Assembly (NCBI GenBank): GCA_014529385.2
Contig: CM043960.1
Span: forward strand, 24,714,896 to 24,778,895
Reading direction: 5' to 3'
From: Adiantum capillus-veneris
Taxonomy: Eukaryota > Streptophyta > Polypodiopsida > Polypodiales > Pteridaceae
Length of the DNA: 64,000 bases
Made by a program: the position numbers and the translations under genes. Below, piece after piece: positions 46,651 through 58,183 of the stretch. Within the stretch, counting starts at the first letter, position 1. The number at the start of each line of letters is the position of its first letter. Under the pieces are notes generated by a model. The model was given only the letters and a program-made list of their open reading frames with translations. It was not told the DNA's origin and did no database searches.

Positions 46651-48780
46651 CATCATGAATTTTGATACCCATGTGCCAAGCACATCTTTTTTCAATAAAC
46701 TTTGACTGACAATATAATTGTGAATTTTTGTGCCCATATCAACATCTTTCTTAGAGGCACATGCCTTCAAGATGCGTGCGTAGGTGATCGCATCTGGAGA
46801 GAGGACCTCGCTTCGCATTTGCTGTGGGACAAACCCTGCAATCAATGCATTTCAAGAGACCAGCTCTGAGATAGGAAATTGAAAAAGGCCTAGAGCTTTC
46901 TGGCCCTGCTCCTGTTGTGCATATCCTACGAGCAGTGCATTCCAAGAGACGCCGTTTCAAGTGATCCTTACATGAGGATATAGAGAGAGCTTGCTTTGCA
47001 TTTGCTAAAAAAAGCCTACAGCTTTGTGGCCCTGCTCTTATTGCGCACATCCCACAATCGGTTCATTCCAAGGGACAACATTCCGGACAGGAAGCTCCGT
47101 AAGCACTTCTTGTGCTTTCTCAAGTGTACTGCATCTGGCATATATATTGGCCAAGGCAGTGCTCACCGAGTGGAGAGATGGCCTCGCTTTGCATCTGTTG
47201 AAAACAGCCCATGACTTTTGTCCATCTTTGCATCCTCCGAATTGCGACATGCCTTCAAGATGCAAGCCTAGGTGATTGCATCTAGAGAGATGCGCTCGTT
47301 TCATGTAGAGAGTTGCACGCGCTTTGCATCACCTCAAAATATCCTAGAGCTTGCTTGTTCCCTGATGTTCGACACATCCCTCAATCAATGCATTCCAAGA
47401 GACAAGATTCCGGACAAAAAAGCTCCTCAAGCGTTTTTTGTGCTTTCTCAAGCGCATCACATTTGGCATACATATCGACCATGGCATATCCTGCAATCAA
47501 CACATTCAAAGTGATGGCATTCCGCCCATCAAGAACTTCCGGTGCTTTCATCATACATATTGACCAAAGCACCCCTAAGCACAACATCTTTCTCAAACAG
47601 CCCCAAACTAGCAATATTATCATGAATTCTCTCACCCATGTCAACGTCTTGCATAAGGCCATAGGCCTTCAAGGTGCAAGCATCAGTGATTGCATCTGGA
47701 AAGAGACCCTTCCTTCATCTGTGAAAACTGCACAGTGCTTGATTGCCACAGCCATGTTGGGCATATCTTGCACTCAACACGTTCCAAGACAGTGATAAAA
47801 TTCTCGGACATCAGTTATCTATGCTGAGTCCTTAGAGAGTGGCGGACCGCACCATCTGTCTCACTTGGTATCAGCTAAAAACACGCGGGCAGACCTGCCA
47901 CCAGTGCTGCTCAATATTGAATATTGCCTATTCCCCACGACATTTGGCACATATTTCGATAAAGCATTGCCAACGACAACATGTTTTACCAACAGCCCCT
48001 GACTAGCAATCTCGACGTGAATTCTCTCATCCATGTGAAACGTAAGGCCATAGGTCTTGCATTTGGAGAAAGGCCTTTCCTTCGTATCTGGTTAAAACAG
48101 CCCAGAGCTTCCTTGCCACTATCATGTTTGGCATATCCTGCATCAGCCTCTGACTAGCAATCTCATTGCGAATTCTCTTACCCAAGTCCACATCTTCTGT
48201 AGAGCCATAGGCCTTTTAAGGCATTCATGAATTCTCATCCATGTTGGCATAAAATTATCTTTCTCCAAGATCCATTGATGAGCAATCTCATTGTTAATAC
48301 TCTTGTCCAAGTGAAGGTCTAAGAACAGATGTTTTACTCCTGTCAGAAAAACATGCCTTCATCATGCTGCTGATTGCATCTGGAGAGAGAACCTCGCTTT
48401 GCATCTGCTGAATGGCAAACATATCGACCAAGACAAAGCCAAGCACGGCTTCTTTTTGCAACAGCCTCTGAATAACAATATAATTGTGAATTTCTGTGCC
48501 CATATCAGCACCTTGCGTAGAACCACATGCCTTCAAGATGCATGTGTAGAGCCACATGCCTTCATCATGCTGCATAGGTGATTGCAGTTGGAGTACAGCT
48601 TTCTGCCCTGCTGCAATCAGTGCATTCCAAGAGTCCATGCTCCGGCCCTACTCCCTGTGCGTATCGCTGTCCCACGTGCATTGATAAAACGATGAAGCCC
48701 GATAGAAAGTGTGCCACGTGGGTTACTGAGAGGCCAGGGATGCGATTTTGGCTTCTACGCCAACGAAGTAAAAAACTCAC
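46610..48780 (-). pseudogene. PPR pseudogene array, multiple rearranged fragments
   Basis: Several minus-strand pieces carry plant PPR signatures. 46845-46624: QQMRSEVLSPDAITYARILK, ACASKKDVDMGTKIHNYIV. 47304-47038: ALANIYARCSTLEKAQEVL then LPVRNVVPWNEPIVG. 47662-47381: VLIAGYAMVDMYAKCDALEK. 48638-48294: WNALIAAGQKA, ILKACGSTQGADMGTEIHNY and again QQMQSEVLSPDAI. The same repeat types recur out of order, with frame changes between them and 6-30 bp shared phrases (tgcatctggagagaga) at each boundary, so this looks like unequal exchange within a PPR gene or between copies. No intact reading frame remains. The wording matches the PLS-type PPR repeats of land plants. Confidence 0.82.
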
Positions 48781-48789
48781 TCAATCCTT

Positions 48790-49280
48790 ATGTGCACATT
48801 TCTCTCGTTTATCTTTAGCCTTGCCTTGCCTATCTAAAGAGGAAAATCAATAAAAGGGAAGAAAAGGTCAAAGAATGATAGAAAGTCAAATCCATATTGC
48901 ACAATTATGTGAGAAGTCCATGCAAGAGGTGCATGTATTTTTCTTGACTTCTTTTTCTCGGTTTCTTTCTTTTCTCCCTTCTCCAAAGTATTTTTAAAAT
49001 TTTTGATCTATTATAGAGGAAAAGGGAGAAAGGAATACAAATTGTGTGTGTGTGTGTGTGTGTGTGGTTTATAGCTTGCCCAAAATGTCTGTCTTCTTAC
49101 TTATCCACATACTTATTTTTGTATGTTTATAGCTTGCCCAAAATATCTGTCTTTCTACTTCTCCTCATATTTTTATGCTGTATTTTTTAAAGGTAGAATA
49201 AAGCATTACATTAAAAACAATAATTGTTCTTCAAAAGGTGGCAACATGACTGAGAGCATGCGAGTGAGCAGGAGATGGCC
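48790..49280. other. (GT)n microsatellite and a 58-bp tandem duplication; no gene
   Basis: 49043-49066 is (GT)n. Two copies of GTTTATAGCTTGCCCAAAAT lie about 58 bp apart (from 49067 and 49125), followed by diverged copies of the same pyrimidine-rich stretch. 49198-49240 lies in the 3' flank of the kinase-like exons. Confidence 0.7.
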
Positions 49281-49718
49281 TTATGAGGAAGCCCTAACAA
49301 TGGTTCCCACCCACTCCTTGCTTAGGCTATGCCTCGAAGTGCAATTGAAAGCTTCCAGAGCATGTTGAGTACCCACCTGCATGATACCACAAGAAAGAGC
49401 AATGTCAACAAGCTAAAAACTCAATGCACTTCACTCTCTGTATGAGAGACCACATAACAGTGACAGAAAATGCCAGTGAAAAAGAGAGCGAGAGAGATGA
49501 AGTGTGCGAAGTAATTCAGCCACTTTTTATCCTTAAGCCTTGCTGTCACCATGATCATGTTCTACAAGGAACATCTCTACAGAAAGAACATGAAAGCTTT
49601 TCTCATTACACCTCAACAATGTAGACATCGACCCCTGACACAGCAATGATTGCAGCTTCAGCAATCTTCGCTGCCATTCCTCCTGTGGTGTCATGAGCAG
49701 CAGTCACGGTCTCCACAC
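49281..49718 (-). CDS. Isopentenyl phosphate kinase-like gene, last two exons
   Basis: Isopentenyl phosphate kinase phosphorylates isopentenyl phosphate to the diphosphate in isoprenoid metabolism. The penultimate exon (49718-49612, 107 bp) begins after a TTGCAG acceptor and reads VETVTAAHDTTGGMAAKI then AEAAIIAVSGVDVYIVE, matching the conserved TGGM..KI.EA..IA..GVDVYI block of eukaryotic members. It ends at a GTGTAA donor. The last exon (49376-49281, 96 bp) follows an ATGCAG acceptor and reads VGTQHALEAFNC, then LSKEWVGTIVRASS and TAA, like the family's C-terminus. Phase is kept and there are no stops. Upstream exons are absent from the adjacent sequence, where a LINE of opposite orientation starts about 60 bp beyond the acceptor. 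It may be a live gene with a large intron or a truncated copy. Confidence 0.72.
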
Positions 49719-49732
49719 CTGCAACATCAAAG

Positions 49733-49765
<33 letters not shown>
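49733..49765. repeat. (CT)n microsatellite in the kinase-like intron
   Basis: About 16 CT units lie 14 bp beyond the 3' splice site. On the minus (gene) strand this is a GA tract, so it is not a polypyrimidine tract for that acceptor. Confidence 0.95.
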
Positions 49766-49768
<3 letters not shown>

Positions 49769-49779
49769 CAGACGCTTAT

Positions 49780-52213
49780 GCATACAGGATCAGGGGAGAC
49801 ATCTAGGGGAGCCCACTTATATATTAACAGAGACACTACAAGATGCAGCAGCAGAGGCATACCCACACACTGAACCTGGGCAGCGACGACGTTCTGGGAG
49901 CATACCCCAGAATAGCTGGTATGATGAGGAGTGCAGAGACACCAGAGCTCGACTTCAAAGGGAGGTACTTCTAGGAGTCATTACTCACAGGTAATCACCG
50001 ATTGCTTCTCGGTGTTTGGTACGCCGGAAGAAGAGGGCGTTTCTAACTCGACTAGAGCAGGATTTCTATCAATTGTTTTTGAGCCAGCAGGATTTAGGCA
50101 AGGCATGGCGACTCTTCCATGAGCACTCTCCCTCACCAGCCATCACTTCTACGGAGGTATGGGGGCAATATGCATCATCCCTCTACACAGTCTCAGGGAA
50201 GCCACCTCTTCCAGATCCGCCAGAGCCATGCCCACACACATGTGCTTTCTTTACTGTTGAGATGGTAAAGAAAGCCACTGACAGGATAAAGACCAGGAGA
50301 GCATATGATCACGATGGCCTGGCAGCAGAGCATTTTATACATGCCAGAGATCTGCTTGCGGAGCTACTAGCAGTGATGTTCAACCATGCAATGTACGAGG
50401 GCCTACTTGATACTTGGATTTTGCCCACTATCGTACCTGTCTTCAAGTCGGGGGACCCTATGGAGCCTGGGAACTACAACACTATCATGATTGGACACAC
50501 ATTGGCCCGGCTGTACGCATCCCCTTGAGTAGCAGTTGAGTAGATGGGCAGAGAGAGAGGGTGTACGGGCAGCACAATAGGCGGGTTTCAGGAGAGGTTT
50601 CTCTACTCTTGATCATATTCTGACTCTCAAAGCCATTATTGAGGAGGGGAGATCACGTGGGAGACGGATCTATTGTTGCTTTGTGGATTTCCGCAAAGCC
50701 TTCGGTATAGTGCCCAAAGCTAGATTGATGCGCATTCTCTAGGAGATGGGGGTACCCAAAGAGTTGATTTGGGGGATCATGGCTCTATAAAAGTCAGTAG
50801 TGGGGCATGTATGCACTCTAGAGGGGATTTTTGATTTGGTTCACTCCACAATTGGGGTGAAATAGGGCTGCCGGCTATCTCCAACACTATTTGGCATGTA
50901 TGTGGATGAGGTTGCTGATTGCATTGAGAGGGATAGTGATAGAGGAGCACAGTTGGCAATGACATGGATCCCACTATTGTTATATGCTGATGATATTGTG
51001 TTGATTTCCGACTCCCCGGAGGGGATGCAACGTCATTTACATGCCTTGTACACATTTGCCCACGATAGTGGATTGTATGTTAACCTAGGGAAAACCAAGG
51101 TTATGGTGTTTAACACCACACCACAGTGGGTTAGGAGGTCGACACCCACTTTTATGTATGGCCAGAAGACGGTGGAGTATACAGATGCATACACCTATCT
51201 TGGGGTAGTCTTTAGCGGACCGGTGTTTTCATTAAGGAGAGCAACAAAAACTAGATCGACGACAGCTTATGCAGCCTTGGGAGGATTGGAGAAGATGTGT
51301 TCGCACGTTCAGTTTCAGGAACCTCGAACAAAGCTGTGTCTTTTTGACACTCTAGTGGCTTCAGCTATGCTTTATGGGGTTCATATTTGGGGACCCTCAA
51401 TGGACCACCATGGCAGATTTGGTAGCACTGACGGATGGAGATGTATGGAGAGGCCTCTAGTCTCTATGATCTCTCGGCTGACTTTGAGCTAAGGCCTCAG
51501 TGCTACATGAGATTATTTGAGACGAACTAGCTGCCCCCCCTCTCGTAGTTGAGGCCCTTACTAGATCAGTTTCCTTCATGCATAATTTATGGGACCTCCC
51601 CAGAGACAAATATGCTCAGCTAGCCTTTGAGTCATCCCGACAGCTAGCGCTACAAGGGGACACAACATGCTGGTATGGGCAGATGACATCATGGTTTCAG
51701 TCACATGGCTCAGCATGGATAGACTAGTACTCCTTGGATGCACCCTTCCTTTCTCTCACACGGACAGAGATCACTAGATTTAAACGTCAGGATTTGATTC
51801 AACTAGATACTAGAAGCACATGGATACATGCGATACAAGAGTTGGGCACGAAGGTGGCTTTCTATAGAGAGCATCTTCTCCGACTAACAGAGGATGGATA
51901 TGTGATCAGATTGGCCTATATGGACACTCATTTATCCTATGGGATACGATATGCTATTGGTCCGATGCGCACATCATCGCATCAGCTAGAGATTGAGACT
52001 GACAGATTTAGGAGAGTACCAGCAGAGGCCAAGATATGCCAGTTGTGTCATATAGAGCCAGAGACAGAGTTTCATCGCATTTATCATTGTACAGTATACT
52101 ATGAGATACGGTATGATCCTCAGGTCTCTCAGGAGTTAACTCCCCTAGCAAAGAGTCCAAAAAACAATCACCGAAACCACTCAAAAAAGTTGACCTATCT
52201 TTATCGAAGGTAG
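49780..52213 (+). pseudogene. Non-L1 type LINE: reverse transcriptase and C-terminal CCHC region, broken
   Basis: The linker (NSWYDEECRDTRARLQRE, about 49908-49960) precedes RT. RT then reads MVKKATDRIKTRRAYDHDGL, VPVFKSGDPMEPGNYNTIM (to 50528), a frame change, GFRRGFSTLDHILTLKAII, CFVDFRKAFG (first catalytic Asp at 50686-50688), then GCRLSPTLFGMYVDEVAD and the catalytic YADD (50983-50994). The thumb and C-terminal region continue to 51480 (TYLGVVFSGPVFSLRRA). A last piece (51734-52213) has SHQLEIETDRFRRVPAEAK and CQLCHIEPETEFHRIYHC, a CXXC...H...C end. The FVDFRKAF and RFRRVP..A..C wording differs from plant L1 and suits the RTE-like or related clades; I do not assign the clade firmly. Endonuclease is truncated. 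Several TAG and TGA stops are present. Confidence 0.8.
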
Positions 52214-52239
52214 AAAAATTAGTTTTCCTTCGAAAGAAA

Positions 52240-53905
52240 AGCATCTCAGTGGACCCACGTGGGTGACAGAGTTACGGGGGAGTTCTTTGAGATGGTGGGG
52301 CCCCGCCATGCGCACACGAGTGTCAGCCAGTTGAGGAGACTCGATGGATCAATTGCTTCAGAGCCTGAGAATATGCATGCATTACTACTGACTTCTATCG
52401 TGATTTGCTGTCAGCTGAGCCTCAATGAGAGCGTTAGGATGCATGCAGAGAGCAGGTTTGGGCACAAATGCCTAGCCTTGTTACTGAGGAGATGCGTCAA
52501 AGACTAGAGCTTCCTCTCTAGCTAGAGGAACTCCATGAGGCCCTCAGACACTCCCCTGAGGTAGCTGTCTAGGGGAGGATGCTGTGACTCCCGGCTTCTT
52601 TTTCGAGTACTGGGACTTGCTTGGTTCGGATCTTTGCAGTGCCTATCAATACATCTTGCACACTGGAGTGATGCTTGATAGAATGAGTGAGGGTTCGATC
52701 TACCTTATTCCCAAGGAGGGAGGCTCCTTGGATGAGATTCGACAGTGGCGACCCATCACCATTCTCAACTCAGGCTACAAAATTTTAGCAAAGGCTCTGA
52801 GTTTGAGGATCCAATTGCTACTTGAGAGCATTATACATGGGACCTAGACAAGTTTTGTCAAGGAGCGTAGTATCCTTGACAACATTTTCACCTTTTGGGA
52901 GGTGTTTGCCCTCACGTGTCCCCGAGGAGCGGATCTGGCGATACTCCTTCTCAATTTTGAGAAGGCTTACAACAGAGTTGACTAGGATTTTTTGGAGGGT
53001 ACTTTATGTAGGATGGGGTTCTCAGATGCTTGGATCCGAGGTGTGTCATCTCTCTATAGGTGTGCGCACAGTCAGGTGCTCTTGACAGGGGGAAGAGGGG
53101 AATGCTTCATGCTCACGTGTTTGTTCAATAGGGTTGCCCTCTAGCCCCCTTCCTCTTTCTTTTCTATGCTAAGACGGTGAGCAGATTTTTGACTTCACAG
53201 CAGGTTGGCTTGCGTGGTTTAGAGATCCCTATTAGGGGAAACGAGCTACTTGACACTAAGTTTGCTGATGACTGAACCATGTACTTGGAGGGTCAGGAGG
53301 CCAATCTACACAAGTGTGAGCAGGCTCTTGAGGTGTTTTGTTGTGCATCAGGAGCACTGATCAACTGAAGAAAGACAGTGGCTTTCTGGGTTGGCAGTGC
53401 TCCTACGCCTGATTGGTCGCCGGGTGAGGGCTTCAGGTGGATTCCCACCAAGGACTCCAGTATGCTATCTGGGTTGTCAGGTTGGCTTGGACTTGTCCCC
53501 TAAGCAACAGATTGCTCCCCTCCTCCTGTCCATTAAAAGGAAACTGCTTCACTGGAGCTCGACACGGCTCTCTTTGGCAGGCAGAGTTGTAGTGGCCAAC
53601 CATGTGTTGTTGGCTACTATGTGGTACATTGGAGCCCATCCATCGCGTTGATGTTTACAGAGATGTGCAGAGTTGGTTTGAGCAAGAGGTTGGAGGATGG
53701 ATTTGCTGCGAGCCTGCACTACCGGCCACCAATGTGGCTTTTTCCTCCTCCCATCTTGTGATTTAGCCCTCATTGTACATACTTTGTTTACTCACTGGGA
53801 GAGTCTCTCCATGCTTTTGATGTAGCCCTCTTTAGTAGAGGTGGTTTGTAGCCCTATGGGCAGTTTTCTTAACTAATGGAAGGATCTTTTCTCTCGAAAA
53901 AAAAA
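52240..53905 (+). pseudogene. L1-type LINE ORF2 fragment, plus copy
   Basis: 5'-truncated L1. It starts in the linker before RT (GDRVTGEFFEMVGPRHAHTS, DGSIASEPENMHA), then RT in several frames: YLIPKEGGSLDEIRQWRPIT (52716-52760), ILNSGYKILAKALSLRIQ, and a FADD-type catalytic block (53261-53272, followed at once by TGA). The C-terminal part (53391-53651) reads QVGLDLSPKQQIAPLLLSIK and STRLSLAGRVVV. It ends with an A run (about 53897-53905) that serves as the tail. The same sequence occurs in inverted orientation in the next L1. Confidence 0.88.
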
Positions 53906-54400
53906 GTTGTGACTTGCCTAGTGCCCAAATTCCATTTTGGCGCACACAAGCTTCCATACTCATCAAAAGTCTGTGCTAACTGGCCCGAGTTCCTGACTGA
54001 CCGACCTAGATTCCTGATGTGAGAGACCCATTCGGCCGCAGCCATTTCACACTCGCCATGCAATGCCCACTCGCTCTTTTCAAGGGTTTCGGGGAAAACA
54101 AGTAAAAATGAAATAAATAAAATATGTAGTACAGATTTAAAGAAGGCAACACGAAAAACACACCTCCTGGTGACATTCCCCAACCTTTGGAATACTGCAA
54201 GCGACCTCGCTTGCATGCCAATAATACATATTGATATCTCCTAATATCACATTTATTCTATGATGGGGAGACTCTCCTAGTGAAAAGACAAGATCTATAC
54301 AATGATGGATAAATTAGGAGATGGGGGGAGGAACTAACCGCACTGGTGGACGAAAGTGCCATCTAGGTGTGCCATGAACCATGGTGAATAAGGACCATTG
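53906..54400 (-). other. Flank between two L1 copies, exon-like stretch not recognised
   Basis: On the minus strand 54110-53915 reads ETLEKSEWALHGECEMAAAE and WVSHIRNLGRSVRNSGQLAQ without a stop, which looks coding. I cannot name it, and there is no clear splice boundary. 54220-54400 shows nothing. Confidence 0.3.
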
Positions 54401-57400
54401 GCACCAAAGTCGCAAGAAGGCCTGTCGGCGCTCCCGCATGTGGTCGGAGCTACCTTGAAGTCTCTCAAACTAGCCCTTGAGGGTATGGACCAGCTCGAGC
54501 AAAAATGTCACAGACAATCTTTACCGGTGGGATGGGTTAGCCTTGAAGATGTCGAAGCAATGGGCTCACCAGATGAACCACAATGTCAGACTGCAGATGA
54601 GCTCCCAACACATCTCTCCATCTGTGCTCCACTCCTAAGGAACTAGCTCTGTGGTTGGATGAAGTGTAGGCATCATCCTCCTGAGAGAAGCCATCTCAAA
54701 ACGAAGTGTTGGGCCCGTGAGTGTGAACCAAACCGCAACACCCCAAGTGTGTTGGTTGGCAATGGAGAGTGCAGGCATCAGCCGAAGATCAGAAGCCAAA
54801 CCTATTGTGCCATGGGGCAGTTCTACAAAACAGTGACGCTGAGTCTCAAGTGGGTGGTCACAGGTGGCACATATTGCTGAGAGGCCGTTGTGCACCAACC
54901 AACTCCCCGCTACAGTAGCTCGAGGTGCAACTAGCCACTGGAACATGGTGACACGCCTCGACTGTCTGCTGTCCCATAAGTGCTCCCACAATCCCGCCAA
55001 GAACTGGGACACGAGACCCTCCTCTTGCCAATGAGAAGCTGTAGCAGGATGAGCCTCTCTCCGTGCTCTTAGTATGTGGTGACCCAATTGAGCTGTGTAC
55101 TAGAAGAAAGGGGTCTCCGTCTCATTGGCCGGAGTGAAGGAATCTTGCCAAAATCACTCCCCCGCACTCACATCAAAGGATGGCTTTCCCCAGCCCAGAG
55201 CTGCAAGTGTCTTGACTCAAGATCTATCCGATCGCAGTCTATGACACAAGTGCTCCCACTGATGCCCACAACTCATGATTTGTCTGGTCGGGGTCTATGA
55301 CACAAGTCCTCCCACTGATGCCACAACTCTAATTCACTGAAAGAAATACTTACAGCTCCGGTGTCTCGAGAGTGACTTTGTTGAAGAAACTGCAAGACCC
55401 TGTGGCTGTACAGGCTCTGATTGAGACGAGGACCTCCAGTCACATGAAGGCCCCCATCCAGCGCGGTGCTGCCAACTCCAGAGGAGTGTGCCACTCTGCA
55501 GGGATAGCCTCTGTAATGTCCTGGCACATGCTCTGCGCTCCCCTCATGCCACACATCTGAATGTCCTGCATCTCCTCGGGAATAACCGAGAACTGCATCC
55601 AGCCGCCAAAAGTACCAGCTGGATCTTCTGCCATGGACCCCCAGTGACCTCACTATGTACTGACAAAGGGGTTCCAAACAAGTGGCTGCCTCAACCGCTC
55701 CTCAATGCATGTGGGCTGATGCTGCTCAAGGCCCCCCCATAGCTGCTCCCACGACCGAAGCAAGCTCAGCACAAAACGATTGTCCCACCTCTTGCTCCGG
55801 CCTACTCTGCGCAACTCTGTAAAGATCCAGTGGGTGGAAGGCCTCCAAGGGCCGCCTGTCTGGGGAACCTAGGCCTGGATCCTGTGAAGCAACAACTCCT
55901 TTTTGGTCTTTGTCCTTGGGAGAAGACCTTTGACCACCAACTTCCCAAGGAGGGCTTTGCTCTGCTGTGCTGAGTCTATGATCCCCAACCCTCCTTGAGA
56001 GCGAGGTAAAGTAATGACCTACCAAGAGACCTTGGCCCGAGCTGTCTGTGTGTCTTGTCCTATCCACTACAACCCTGCCTGCAAGAGAAAGCCGGGTTGA
56101 GCTCCAATGAAGTAGCTTCCTCTTGATGGAGAGAAGAAGGGGAACTATCTGCTGCTCTGGTGAGAGATCCAAACCAACCTGGTAGCCCAGGGATCCACCG
56201 AAAGCCCTCACCAGGCGACCACTCAGGCACAGGAGCATTGCCAACCCAGAAAGCCACTGTCTTTCAGTTGATCAATGCTCCCGATGCACAACAAAACACC
56301 TCAAGAGCCTGCTCACACCTGTGCAAGTTGGCCTCTCGGCCCTCCAAAAACAAACCTGAGTCATCAGCAAACTCAGCGTCCAAGAGCTCCTCGCCCCGAA
56401 CAGGCAGTTGCAAACTACGTAGACCAGCCTCCTATGATGTCAAAAATCGGCTCATCGCCTCAACATAGTAGAACAGGAAGGGGGCAAGAGGGCAGCCCAG
56501 ATGAACCGAACGTAAGAGCAAAAAACGCTCCCCTCTCTCCCTTGCCAAGAGCACCTAATTGTGTGCCCGTCTGTAAAGAGTTGACACTCCCCTGATCCAT
56601 GCATCTAGAACCCCATCCGCTGTAAAGTGTCCTCAAGAAAGTCCCAGTCAACTCCGTCATACGCCTTCTCAAAGTCGAGGAATATCACAAGATCCTCTCC
56701 TCTGAGACGAGCAAATGCTGACGCCTCCCAGAAGGTGAAGATGTTGTCAAGGATACTGTGCTCCTTGACAAAACCAATCTGTGTCTCATGGATAAGGCTC
56801 TCCAGAAGTGGCTGAATTCTCAAACTCAGAGCCTTGGCTAGGATTTTGTAGGCTGAGTTGAGAATGGTGATGGGTCACTATTGTCGGATCTCATCCATGG
56901 AGCCACCCTGATAAGATAGATCAGTCCCTCACTCATGTTGTCAGGCATCTCGCCAGTGTGCAGAATGTGCTCGTAAGCACTACAAAGGTCAGAGCCAACC
57001 ACATCCTAGTATTCAAAAAAGAAACTAAGAGTCAAACCATCCTCTCTTGGGCAACTGCCCTGAGGGCCTCCTGCAGCTCCTCTAGCTGTAATGGCCGCTC
57101 GAGCCGTTGGCGCATCTCCTCAGTGACTAGACAGGTCATCTGTGCCCAAACCTGCTCGCTGCATGCCTCTCGATGCTCTGACTGTGGCTTAGTTGATAGC
57201 AACTCTCTGTAAAAGTCAGTAGCAACCGCATGCATATCCTCGGATTCAGTCGCAATGGACCCATCGAGCCTCCTCAACTGCCTAGCACTAGTGTGTGCAT
57301 GGCGAGGACCCACATTCTCAAAAAAGTCTCCAGTGACTTTGTCCCCAACCTGTGTCCACTGGGATGCCTGTCGATGAAAGGCAAAATCGTGATTCCGCTT

Positions 57401-57944
57401 CTCTATGGTGATCAGCTCTTGCCGAGCCTGCTGCAACAGCTGCCCGTCTATCCAAGGGCTATCCGGGTGATGCTCCTACATCCGCTGTAAGGACGCAATG
57501 CCCTGTAGAAGTCGCACCTCCTCCTCCTTAGTCGCAACCAATCGGGCTGTGGACTCCTGGAGAAAGAAACGGCTAAGCAGCTTGAGGCCATTGGCCGCTC
57601 TCGTGGCTAGCCCTTTGCATGGCCAAGCTATCTGTCCACAGTGTCACAACCTGCTCTCTGAGCTCTGTATCCAGCAAAATCCTCTCTGGGATGCGAAGCA
57701 TGACACTGCCACTCCTTTGTCTGTCTGCCACTGTGAGAACCACTGGTGCATGATCAAAAAAGGTGGTCCCTACCAGTATGCCAACTGAGGCACCCATGTC
57801 ACAAATGTGGTCACTAGCATAGAAGCAATCTATCCTGGATAGATTCACGCTTCCCACTCTACAATCCGATCGTAAGAAGGAAAGGGTGTGTGAGGGCCGT
57901 GCAAAGCCTGCATGCTGCCATACATCTGTAATCCTCAAAGTCAT
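54400..57944 (-). pseudogene. L1-type LINE ORF2, minus copy
   Basis: Reading leftward: endonuclease C-terminal part (57944-57573: SRIDCFYASDHICDMG, FFDHAPVVLTVAD), linker (57436-57032: GDKVTGDFFENVGPRHAHTS, DGSIATESEDMHAVATDF), RT (56823-56605: IHETQIGFVKEHSILDNIF, DLVIFLDFEKAYDGVDWDFL), then post-RT (56244-56060: QVGLDLSPEQQIVPLLLSIK). The zf-RVT-like end (55087-54635) includes RRVTMFQWLVAPRATVAGSW and CATCDHPLETQRHCF. The family is the same as the plus copy at 52240. The endonuclease N-terminus is missing: the L1 sequence stops at about 57945, next to the Argonaute-like intron. Frame changes and stops are frequent. Confidence 0.88.
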
Positions 57945-58183
57945 ACATAGGTGCGGAAGCAGAGCTTCTAGCAGATAAGTATGGATTTTGTTTGATCTTT
58001 GAAGACGCTTGCAGATCAGTACCTGTAATACATTAGGTAATTTGTTTCAGAACTTAATGGCATGTCACATGTTGTCGTTCACAGCTGTAAATTTTAATCC
58101 AACTTAGTGCTGGGTTGTATGTTTGCTACTCAATCAGCTCTAATCTCCCAATGCTGATACTATTTTGCTGTCCCACAATGCAG

